NCBI GenBank assembly: GCA_018398805.1
Contig: JAGFBZ010000713.1
Coordinates: forward strand, 371,501 to 435,500
Direction: 5' to 3'
DNA from: Hirundichthys speculiger
Taxonomy: Eukaryota; Chordata; Actinopteri; Beloniformes; Exocoetidae
Length of the DNA stretch: 64,000 nt
In this document: one piece after another, positions 25,301 through 37,600 of the stretch
Layout of the letters: every line of letters begins with the position of its first letter
Numbering within the stretch: the stretch's first letter is position 1
Position numbers and translations under genes: made by a program
The notes under the pieces: generated by a model
The model's database searches: none
What the model was told of the DNA's origin: nothing
Seen by the model: only the letters and a program-made list of their open reading frames with translations

Positions 25301-28092
25301 GAGGAACTGCAGCCTCCAGTGGTCGGTAGAGGAACTGCAGCTGTGGTCAGCCAGCCTCTAGTGGGTCAGCCTCTAGTGGTAGAGGAGCAGAACTGCAGCC
25401 TCTAGTGGTCGGTAGAGGAACTGCAGCCTCTAGTGGTCTCTCCTCTAGTGGTCGGTAGTGGGTCTCTAGGTAGAGGAACTGCAGCCTCTAGTGGTCGGTA
25501 GAGGAACTGCAGCCTCTAGTGGTCGGTAGAGGGAGACTGCAGCCTCTAGTGGTCCTCTAGTGGTCTAGTGGTGAGTCCAGCAGCCAGCCTGTGTCGGTAG
25601 TGGAGAGGAACTGGTCTAGGGCTGCTCTAGAGAGGAATGCAGCCATCTAAAGTGCGAGTAGAACAAGACTGGCCCTGGTCTGGTCGGTAGAGGTTGACTG
25701 CAGCACTCTGAGAGAACAGACCTTCAGCTGAGTGTCTCAGAACTGAGTGGACAGATCACTTCAGTTTCATTTGAAATGGTTCAGTTTCCTCAAAGCTTCT
25801 TCTGGCTAGTTTGGTCCATGTGGACCATCAGTGATTAATCAAAAATGGTCATTTTCTGTGGTGAGACATGATTGGCACCAGACATCCCTAACCTGGATTC
25901 AGCAGTCAAAACTTTGTGTCTGGAATCCCAACTGGTTGTGTTCTTCAGTGGGTGTTTCAAGGCAGGCATCTGGATCCAGGTCCACGATGTTCCTGTGTTT
26001 AAATCAGAACCAGTTGTAACGTTCAGGCAGTTCAGTCGAGCAGCAGAGGACGCTCAACATGACACACCTACAACAGTTGTTGTGGTTGGATCCAGTGGCT
26101 CAGGTGTTTAAAAGTCTAGATCCCAAATAAAAGACAGCCCAACTGTGAAAAGACCAGATCGCATGCACATGAAGGAATCTGTAAAGCATCATCTTATCTT
26201 TGGGTCGATGCTGTAACATCTGAGGCCTCCTCTCTGATTTCTGAATCCAAATGCAGCTAATGCACGAGTCCAAGTCTGAGTCAAATCAAGAGTCCTTAAA
26301 ATTCAGGTGCAAATCAGACTTCCAGTCTGAGCCCAGGACCAGACCAGACCGAACCGGACTGGACCAGAAGGACCGTATCATTCAGATTGAGACACACCTG
26401 TGAAAATCTTATTGGAACTGCTAATGAAACCGTCTCCATTAGTGGGTTGAAAAAGATTTGAAAAGAAAACAACAAAAAAGTAATTTCATTGTAGCTTTTG
26501 GTCCTTCAGACTGTCAGCAGATTTATCTAGATACAATCTGGCTGAGCTCATAATGAGATGTGGACTAGTGGTGTGAACATAGACATATCTGCGAAGGGAC
26601 GTCCCTCAGGAACTGCAACAAAACCTTCTGCAAACTTGGAAAAGCAGATGGATGAATAGACGGATGCAACAGATTCATGAACAGAAGGAAATACATCTCG
26701 TGCTGCTTCTTTCTTCAGACTAATCCTGTCGGTCCAGTGAAGCCCAAAAAGAAGACACAGAGGAAAGATTCACTTCTGAAACTGACTTCATTAATCTGCG
26801 AGAACCTGAAGGTGAGTCCTGATAGGCATGCTGCAGGTACCAGGTAAGTAGGTGGAGTTTGTTGTTGCAGAGCAATAAACTACAGGAGTTAAACTGAAGG
26901 GACAAAGACTTTAGGAAACAGAAGAATAAAATCATGGAGAGGTCAGAGTATATAAATAATAATTCTTCTTGACTCAAACGACTGAGTTGTCTGTTATTAA
27001 TTCAGAAGTGTTTCAGTCTTGTCCTGCCTCTTTGTTCAGACTGATCCTGCTGGTCCAGTGAAGTCCAAAAAGAAGAAGACAGATAAGAACGATTCCCTTC
27101 TGAACCTGCTCCAGGTAGACTAACTGCCAGGCTAACCTTTAAGTGTCCTGCCATCAGAAACTCAGGGAACTTTCTAATCATGCTTTCTGAGAAACAGTGG
27201 CATATTTAAGCTTTGAGAACAAGTCTTGCCTTTCCTTTGAGGCAACAAAAAAGACTTTTTTTGCTACTTTAATGTTTGAGTTGGATTAATGATGTCATTA
27301 ATATAGAAACTTCCTCACAATGTCTACTGAAGAGCACGGGCCCAGTCTACCATGGAGCTCTTTAAGGGGAAGAAACCTCAAGCAGAATCATATGGAGGGA
27401 CCTTCCTGATGAAGACCAGCTGGGTGAAGAAAGAAAAGAGGAGGGAGACAGGAAAGAGAAAGGAGAGCACATACATCCTGGCAATACTATAACTTCTATT
27501 CTAATAATTTTTCTTGGCATAAGTGGCCTTTATTCACAGTAGAAACAGAATGGGGAAGACCTACAGCAAAGGGTTGCATGGGCCGGGAGTCGAAACTGTG
27601 ACTGCTGTGTCGACCACTGAACCACCAGGCGGCCCTGTAGTTTCTATTTAGTACATGAACTTCAGAGATGACTATATAAACAGATGAAGGCAGCAACACC
27701 GAGGTGGTCAGAGGATCAGACTGCTGGTCAGCATGTTAGTTGATATCTCAGAGACACCACTAGTAGGTTTTTCTAAAGCACAGATCTGAAGCCTTTTCTT
27801 GAGGCAGCTGGGAAGTTCCTTATTGGTTGGAGCTGGCTCAAGCCACTGGTCTGACACTATACTGAACAAAGCTAAACTTAACGAGTCATTTCCATTCTGA
27901 AGTGTTTGACTGAAGTGAATCTTGGGTTGTTTCTTTGCTCAGGCTGATGCTGCTGGTCCAATGAAGCCCAAAAGAAAGAAGACACAGAAGAAAGATTCAT
28001 CTTTGAACCTGACTGCATTAATAGAAACCCTCCAGGTACAGGTAGGTGAGGCTCTATCGATATATATATATACATATATATATACATATACA

Positions 28093-28131
<39 letters not shown>

Positions 28132-28649
28132 ATATATATATATTATATATATATATATATATATATTTATATAGGAGCCAGTCTGATGCGGTAGAACCGT
28201 ACACAGCTACAACAGCCTGGCTCCTCTTCCTCATGCTGGTCACCAGTCTGATGCGGTAGAACCGTACACAGCTACAACAGCCTGGCTCCTCTTCCTCATA
28301 CTGGTCACCAGTCTGATGCGGTAGAACCGTACACAGCTACAACAGCATGACTCCTCCTCCTCATACTGGTCACCAGTCTGATGCAGCAGAACCGTACACA
28401 GCTACAACAGCCTGGCTCCTCCTCCTCAGACTGGTTACCAGTCTGGTCTCACTGCTGTATGACAGTATCCCAGTCTCCAACCAGCCAGCTTTCATGCTTT
28501 CTCTTCAGGAGTGTTTCAGTTTTTTTCTTCTTTGCTCAGGCTGATGCTGCTGGTCCAGTGAAACAAAGAAAAAAGAAGACAGAGAAGAAAGATTCATCTT
28601 TGAACCTGACTACATTAATAGAAACCCTCCAGGTACAGGTAGGTGAGGC

Positions 28650-28683
<34 letters not shown>

Positions 28684-31600
28684 CATCTATCCATCCATCC
28701 ATCCATAGCACAAAAAGTAAGTAAATCAGTGTTGGTAGATTAGATCAGTTCAAATGTATTGGTTTAACAACCAGGAGCCTCAGCAGCATGTGGTAGAACC
28801 GTAAACAGCTACAACAGCCTGGCTCCTCCTCCTCATACTGGTCACCAGTCTGATGTCGTGGAGCTGTACACAGCTACAACAGCCTGGCTCCTCCTCCTCA
28901 TACTGGTCACCAGTCTGATGTCGTGGAGCTGTACACAGCTACAACAGCCTGGCTCCTCTTCCTCATACTGGTCACCAGTCTGATGCGGTAGAACCGTACA
29001 CAGCTACAACAGCCTGGCTCCTCCTCCTCATACTGGTCACCAGTCTGATGCGGTAGAACCGTACACAGCTACAACAGCCTGGCTCCTCCTCCTCATACTG
29101 GTCACCAGTCTGATGCGGTAGAACCGTACACAGCTACAAAAGCCTGGCTCCTCGTCCTCATACTGGTCACCAGTCTGATGAGGTGGAACCGTAAATAGCT
29201 ACAACAGCCTGGCTCCTCCTCCTCATACTGGTCACCAGTCTGATGTGGTAGAACCGTACACAGCTACAATAGCCTGGCTCCTCCTCCTCATGCTGGTCAC
29301 CAGGCTGATGTGGTAGAACCGTACACAGCTACAAAAGCCTGGCTCCTCCTCCTCATGCTGGTCACAAGTCTGATGTGGTAGAAACGTACACAGCTACAAC
29401 AGCCTGGCTCCTCCTCCTCATACTGGTCACCAGTCTGATGCGGTAGAACCGTACAGAGCTACAAAAGCCTGGCTCCTCCTCCTCAGACTGGTCACCAGTC
29501 TGATGCAGTAGAACTGTACACAGCTACAATAGACTGGCTCCTCCTCCTCATACTGGTCAACAGTCTGATGCGGTAGAAACGTACACAGCTACATCAGCCT
29601 GGCTCCTCCTCCTCAGATTGGTCACCAGTCTGATGCAGTAGAACTGTACACAGCTACAACAGCCTGGCTCCTCCTCCTCAGACTGGTCACCAGTCTGATG
29701 CAGTAGAACTGTACACAGCTACGATAGACTGGCTCCTCCTCCTCATACTGGTCACCAGTCTGATGCGGTAGAACCGTACACAGCTACATCAGCCTGGCTC
29801 CTCCTCCTCATACTGGTCACCAGTCTGATGTCGTGGAGCTGTACATAACTACAACAGCCTGGCTCCTCCTCCTCATACTGGTCACCAGTCTGATGCGGTA
29901 GAACCGTACACAGCTACAACAGCCTGGCTCCTCCTCCTCATGCTGGTCACCAGTCTGATGTGGTAGAACCGTACACAGCTACAATAGCCTGGCTCCTCCT
30001 CCTCATACTGGTCACCAGTCTGATGCGGTGGAACCGTACACAGCTACAACAGCCTGGATCCTCCTCCTAATACTGGTCACCAGTCTGATGCGGTAGAACC
30101 GTACACAGCTACAATAGCCTGGCTCCTCCTCCTCATACTGGTCACCGGTCTGATGCGGTAGAACCGTACACAGCTACAACAGCCTGGCTCCTCGTCCTCA
30201 TACTGGTCACCAGTCTGATGTGGTAGAACCGTACACAGCTACAATAGCCTGGCTCCTCCTCCTCAAACTGGTCACCAGTCTGATGTGGTAGAACCGTACA
30301 CAGCTACAACAGCCTGGCTCCTCCTCCTCATACCGGTCACCAGTCTGATGCGGTAGAACTGTACACAGCTACAAAAGCGTGGCTCCTCCTCCTCAGACTG
30401 GTTACCAGTCTGGTCTCACTGCTGTATGACAGTATCCCAGTCTCCAACCAGCCAGCTTTCATGCTTTCTCTTCAGGAGTGTTTCAGTCTTCCGCTTCTTT
30501 GCTCAGGCTGAAGCTGCTGGTCCAGGGAAACCCAGAAGAAAGAAGACTGAGAAGAAAGATTCATCTTTGAACCTGACTACATTAATCGAAACCCTCCAGG
30601 TACAGGTAGGTGAGGCTCTATCTGTTTATATGTATCCATCCATTCATAGTAAATCAGTGTTGGTAGATTAATTCTTTGATGAAACAATGCTTCTTGACTA
30701 TAATACTGTTGGAAAGCCTGTTTATTCATCTTTTAAATGGAGCCTGATGTGTCAGGAACATGGATTAGTGGGATGAGCAGCAGAGCTGAGGATGTGGGTT
30801 GAACCCATGAAAGATTTACCAGATTTTCTCTGCCAGACAGTTTTTTTTTTGCTGTTGACTCGTTTGATGGTGTAGGATTTAGTTGAGTGGTGGACAGAAG
30901 GGCCTGGACTCAAAACTTCAGCTGGTGCTGGCTTTTACTTCATCCACTAGTATCATATTGTACAGTTGTGCACTGTGGAAAAATTGGTTAACAAAAAATG
31001 ACTAAACTAAATTACAAGAACTTCAAAGTAACCTCAGGAAACAGATATCAATAACAGTGTTAATACCAGTAGGACATTCACTGTGGGTTTGAGCACTAAA
31101 AGCGCTTCCAGGTCCAGCTGGAGAGGCAGCGCTTACTCCAGGCTTCATACATACACAACATGAATTTACAATTCCACAAGCTGATCAGATGGAAGATGTA
31201 ACAGAACCGTACGTTACGTCCTGTATGTGTCACCTAGTTGACAGAAAACCTCGGCTACTCCCATGACAGGTGGGTGGCTGATTCAGGTCTGAAGAAACAA
31301 CACATGTTGGCAGTTCATCAGTTCAAATGTATTGGTTTAACAACCGGGAGCCTCAGCAGCATGTGGTGGAACCGTACACAGCTACAACAGCCTGGCTTCT
31401 CCTCCTCATACTGGTCACCAGTCTGATGCGGTAGAACCGTACACAGCTACAACAGCCTGGCTCCTCCTCCTCATACTGGTCACCAGTCTGATATGGTAGA
31501 ACCGTACACAGCTACAACAGCCCAGCTCCTCCTCCTCATGCTGGTCACCAGTCTGATGCGGTAGAACCGTACACAGCTACAACAGCCTGGCTTCTCCTCC

Positions 31601-34600
31601 TCATACTGGTCACCAGTCTGATGCGGTAGAACCGTACACAGCTACAACAGCCCGGCTCCTCCTCTTCATACTGGTCACCAGTCTGATGCGGTAGAACCGT
31701 ACACAGCTACAACAGCCTGGCTCCTCCTCCTCATACTGGTCACCAGTCTGATGCGGTAGAACCGTACACAGCTACAAAAGCCTGGCTCCTCGTCCTCATA
31801 CTGGTCACCAGTCTGATGAGGTGGAACCGTAAATAGCTACAACAGCCTGGCTCCTCCTCCTCATACTGGTCACCAGTCTGATGTGGTAGAACCGTACACA
31901 GCTACAATAGCCTGGCTCCTCCTCCTCATGCTGGTCACCAGGCTGATGTGGTAGAACCGTACACAGCTACAAAAGCCTGGCTCCTCCTCCTCATGCTGGT
32001 CACAAGTCTGATGTGGTAGAAACGTACACAGCTACAACAGCCTGGCTCCTCCTCCTCCTCCTCATACTGGTCACCAGTCTGATGCGGTAGAACCGTACAG
32101 AGCTACAAAAGCCTGGCTCCTCCTCCTCAGACTGGTCACCAGTCTGATGCAGTAGAACTGTACACAGCTACAATAGACTGGCTCCTCCTCCTCATACTGG
32201 TCAACAGTCTGATGCGGTAGAAACGTACACAGCTACATCAGCCTGGCTCCTCCTCCTCAGATTGGTCACCAGTCTGATGCAGTAGAACTGTACACAGCTA
32301 CAACAGCCTGGCTCCTCCTCCTCCTCAGACTGGTCACCAGTCTGATGCAGTAGAACTGTACACAGCTACGATAGACTGGCTCCTCCTCCTCATACTGGTC
32401 ACCAGTCTGATGCGGTAGAACCGTACACAGCTACATCAGCCTGGCTCCTCCTCCTCATTCTGGTCACCAGTCTGATGTCGTGGAGCTGTACATAACTACA
32501 ACAGCCTGGCTCCTCCTCCTCATACTGGTCACCAGTCTGATGCGGTAGAACCGTACACAGCTACAACAGCCTGGCTCCTCCTCCTCATGCTGGTCACCAG
32601 TCTGATGTGGTAGAACCGTACACAGCTACAACAGCCTGGCTCCTCCTCCTCATACTGGTCACCAGTCTGATGCGGTGGAACCGTACACAGCTACAACAGC
32701 CTGGATCCTCCTCCTAATACTGGTCACCAGTCTGATGCGGTAGAACCGTACACAGCTACAATAGCCTGGCTCCTCCTCCTCATACTGGTCACCAGTCTGA
32801 TGCGGTAGAACCGTACACAGCTACAACAGCCTGGCTCCTCGTCCTCATACTGGTCACCAGTCTGATGTGGTAGAACCGTACACAGCTACAATAGCCTGGC
32901 TCCTCCTCCTCAAACTGGTCACCAGTCTGATGTGGTAGAACCGTACACAGCTACAACAGCCTGGCTCCTCCTCCTCATACCGGTCACCAGTCTGATGCGG
33001 TAGAACTGTACACAGCTACAAAAGCCTGGCTCCTTCTCCTCAGACTGGTCACCAGTCTGATGCAGTAGAACTGTACACAGCTACAATAGACTGGCTCCTC
33101 CTCCTCATACTGGTCACCAGTCTGATGCGGTAGAACCGTACACAGCTACAACAGCCTGGCTCCTCCTCCTCATACTGGTCACCAGTCTGATGTCGTGGAG
33201 CTGTACATAATTACAACAGCCTGCTCCTCCTCCTCATACTGGTCACCAGTCTGATGCGGTAGAACCGTACACAGCTACAAAAGCCTGGCTCCTCTTCCTC
33301 AGACTGGTTACCAGTCTGGTCTCACTGCTGTATGGCAGTATCCCAGTCTCCAACCAGCCAGCTTTCATGCTTTCTCTTCAGGAGTGTTTCAGTCTTCCGC
33401 TTCTTTGCTCAGGCTGAAGCTGCTGGTCCAGTGAAACCCAGAAGAAAGAAGACAGAGAAGAAAGATTCATCTTTGAACCTGACTACATTAATCAAAACCC
33501 TCCAGGTACAGGTAGGTGAGGCTCTATCTGTTTATATGTATCCATCCATTCATAGTAAATCAGTGTTGGTAGATTAATTCTTTGATGAAACAATGCTTCT
33601 TGGCTATAATACTGTTGGAAAGCCTGTTTATTCATCTTTTAAATGGAGTCTCACGTGTCAGGAACATGGATTAGTGGGATGAACAGCAGAGCTGAGGATG
33701 TGGGTTGAACCCATGAAAGATTTACCAGATTTTCTCTGCCAGACAGTTTCTTTTTGCTGTTGACTCGTTTGGTGGTGTAGGATTTAGTTGAGTGGTGGAC
33801 AGAAGGGCCTGGACTCAAAACTTCAGCTGGTGCTGGCTTTTATTTCATCCACTAGTATCATATTGTACAGTTGTGCACTGTGGAAAAATTGGTTAACAAA
33901 AAATGACTAAACTAAATTACAAGAACTTCAACGTAACCTCAGGAAACAGATATCAATAACAGTGTTAATACTAGTAGGACATTCACTGTGGGTTTGAGCA
34001 CTAAAAGCCCTTCCAGGTCCAGCTGGAGAGGCAGCGCTTACTCCAGGCTTCATACATACACAACATGAATTTACAATTCCACAAGCTGATCAGATGGAAG
34101 ATGTAACAGAACCGTACGTTATGTCCTGTACGTGTCACCTAGTTGACAGAAAACCTGGGCTACTCCCATGACAGGTGGGTGGCTGATTCAGGTCTGAAGA
34201 AACAACACATGTTGGCAGTTCATCAGTTCAAATGTATTGGTTTAACAACCGGGAGCCTCAGCAGCATGTGGTGGAACCGTACACAGCTACAACAGCCTGG
34301 CTCCTCCTTCTCATACTGGTCACCAGTCTGATGTGGTAGAACCGTACACAGCTACAACAGCCTGGCTCCTCCTCCTCATACTGGTCACCGGTCTGATGCG
34401 TTAGAACTGTACACAGCTACAACAGCCCGGCTCCTCCTCCTCATACTGGTCACCGGTCTGATGCGGTAGAACCGTACACAGCTACAATAGCCTGGCTCCT
34501 CCTCCTCATACTGGTCACGAGTCTGATGCGGTGGAACCGTACACAGCTACGACAGCCCGGCTCCTCCTCCTCATACTGGTCACCGGTCTGATGCGGTAGA

Positions 34601-37600
34601 ACCGTACACAGCTACAATAGCCTGGCTCCTCCTCCTCCTCATACTGGTCACCAGTCTGATGTGGTAGAACCATACACAGCTACAACAGCTCGGCTCCTCC
34701 TCCTCATACTGGTCACTAGTCTGATGCGGTAGAACCGTACACAGCTACAACAGCCCGGCTCCTCCTCCTCATACTGGTCACCAGTCTGATGTGGTGGAAT
34801 TGTACACAGCTACAGCAGCCTGGCTCCTCCTCCTCCTCATACTGGTCACCAGTCTGATGCGGTAGAACCGTACACAGCTACAACAGCTCGGCTCCTCCTC
34901 CTCATACTGGTCACCAGTCTGATGCGGTAGAACCGTACACAGCTACAACAGCCTGGCTCCTCCTCCTCGTACTGGTCACCAGTCTGATGCGGTAGAACCG
35001 TACACAGCTACAATAGACTGGCTCCTCCTCCTCATACTGGTCACCAGTCTGATGCGGTAAAACCGTACACAGCTACATCAGCCTTGGTCCTCCTCCTCAT
35101 ACTGGTCACCAGTCTGATGCGGTAGAACCGTACACAGCTACAAAAGCCTGGCTCCTTCTCCTCAGACTGGTCACCAGTCTGATGCAGTAGAACTGTACAC
35201 AGCTACAATAGACTGGCTCCTCCTCCTCATACTGGTCACCAGTCTGATGTTGTGGAGCCGTACACAGCTACAACAGCCTGGCTCCTCCTCCTCATACTGG
35301 TCACCAGTCTGATGCGGTAGAACCGTACACAGTTACAACAGCCTGGCTCATCTTCCTCATACTGGTCACCAGTCTGATGAGGTAGAACCGTAGACAGCTA
35401 CAACAGCCTGGCTCCTCCTCCGCCTCATACTGGTCACCAGTCTGATGCGGTAGAACCGTACACAGCTACAACAGCCTGGCTCCTCCTCCTCATACTGGTC
35501 ACCAGTCTGATGTGGTAGATCCGTACACAACTACAATAGCCTAGCTCCTCCTCCTCATACTGGTCACGAGTCTGATGTGGTAGAACCGTACACAGCTACA
35601 ACAGCCTGGCTCCTCATCCTCATACTGGTCACCAGTCTGATGTGGTGGAACCATATACAGCTACAACAGCCTGGCTCCTCCTCCCCATACTGGTCACCAG
35701 TCTGATGTGGTAGAACCGTACACAGCTACAACAGCCCGGCTCCTCCTCCTCATACTGGTCACTGGTCTGATGCGTTAGAACCGTACACAGCTACAACAGC
35801 CTGGCTCCTCCTCCTCATACTGGTCACCGGTCTGATGCGGTAGAACCGTACACAGCTACAACAGCCTGGCTCCTCCTCCTCGTACTGGTCACCAGTCTGA
35901 TGCGGTAGAACCGTACACAGTTACAACAGCCTGGCTCATCTTCCTCATACTGGTCACCAGTCTGATGAGGTAGAACCGTACACAGCTACAACAGCCTGGC
36001 TCCTCCTCCTCCTCATACTGGTCACCAGTCTGATGCGGTAGAACCGTACACAGCTACAACAGCCTGGCTCCTCCTCCTCATACTGGTCACCAGTCTGATG
36101 TGGTAGATCCGTACACAGCTACAATAGCCTGGCTCCTCCTCCTCATACTGGTCACGAGTCTGATGTGGTAGAACCGTACACAGCTACAACAGCCTGGCTC
36201 CTCATCCTCATACTGGTCACCAGTCTGATGTGGTGGAACCGTACACAGCTACAACAGCCTGGCTCCTCCTCCTCACACTGGTCACCAGTCTGATGTGGTA
36301 GAACTACACACAGCTATAATAGCCTGGCTCCTCCTCCTCATGCTGGTCACCAGTCTGATGTGGTAGATCTGTACACAGCTACAATAGCCTGGCTCCTCCT
36401 CCTCATACTGGTCACGAGTCTGATGTGGTAGAACCGTACACAGCTACAACAGCCTGGCTCCTCATCCTCATACTGGTCACCAGTCTGATGTGGTGGAACC
36501 GTACACAGCTACAACAGCCTGGCTCCTCCTCCTCACACTGGTCACCAGTCTGATGTGGTAGAACTACACACAGCTATAATAGCCTGGCTCCTCCTCCTCA
36601 TGCTAGTCACCAGTCTGATGCGGTAGAACCGTACACAGCTACAACAGCCTGGCTCCTCCTCCTCAGACTGGTCACCAGTCTGATGTGGTAGAACTGTACA
36701 CAGCTACAACAGTCTGGCTCCTCCTCCTCATACTGGTCACCAGCCTGCTGCAGTAGAACCGTACACAGCTACAACAGCCTGGCTCCTCCTCCTCAGACTG
36801 ATTACCAGTCTGGTCTCACTGCTGTGGGACAGCATCCCAGTCTCCAACCAGCCAGCTTTCATGCTTTCTCTTCAGGAGTGTTTCAGTCTTCCGCTTCTTT
36901 GCTCAGGCTGATGCTGCTGGTCCAGTGAAACCCAGAAGAAAGAAGACAGAGAAGAAAGATTCATCTTTGAACCTGACTACATTAACAGAAACCCTCCAGG
37001 TACAGGTAGGTGAGGCTCTATCAGATATATACACAGCTACAACAGCCAGACTCTGATTTTAAATGTATTCATGTATCTTGTTCTGCCTCTTCTTTGTTCA
37101 GACTGACTGTGCTGGACCTGTGAAACCTAAAAGGAAGAGGGCAGAGAAGAAAGCTTCGTTTCTGAACCTGACTGGGTCCACAAACACTCTCCAGATACAG
37201 GTAGGTGCTGAGTTCATGATGCCAGGCCTGAAACGTGATGAAACATGATGGAAATAAGGGCACAAATGAAGAACTGAGGGAAAATAATAAAACAAAGGAA
37301 CATATGACTGAAACGAGGAAAGATGATGAATATTTTTCGGGAGAAAAAAAAGATTTAAAATGAGGGAACAGAACCATTAACGGGGGGGAGGGGGTGTTAG
37401 GACAAACTGTTACAACCTCTCTGTCTAGCCAGTAACGAGGCATTAGCTTGATTAACAGGGACAAGGACCGGGTCTGGTGCTGGAGCAGAGTCTGGGACAG
37501 GAGCTTGGACACGGAAAGGTGATAACAGATAAAAGCATTAATGGATCTTCTGTTACTTATTTCTCAGACTGAATGTACGGGAGCAGTGAAGCCCAAACAG

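Noticed and set aside
27580..27640. Possible tRNA gene on the minus strand
   Set aside because: A-box- and B-box-like text is present but stems do not pair and flanks match a SINE-like repeat seen at 17.2 kb.
28175..36805. Regular 65-bp repeats considered as a CRISPR-like array
   Set aside because: The units are contiguous with no variable spacers, and the context is a eukaryotic gene with introns.
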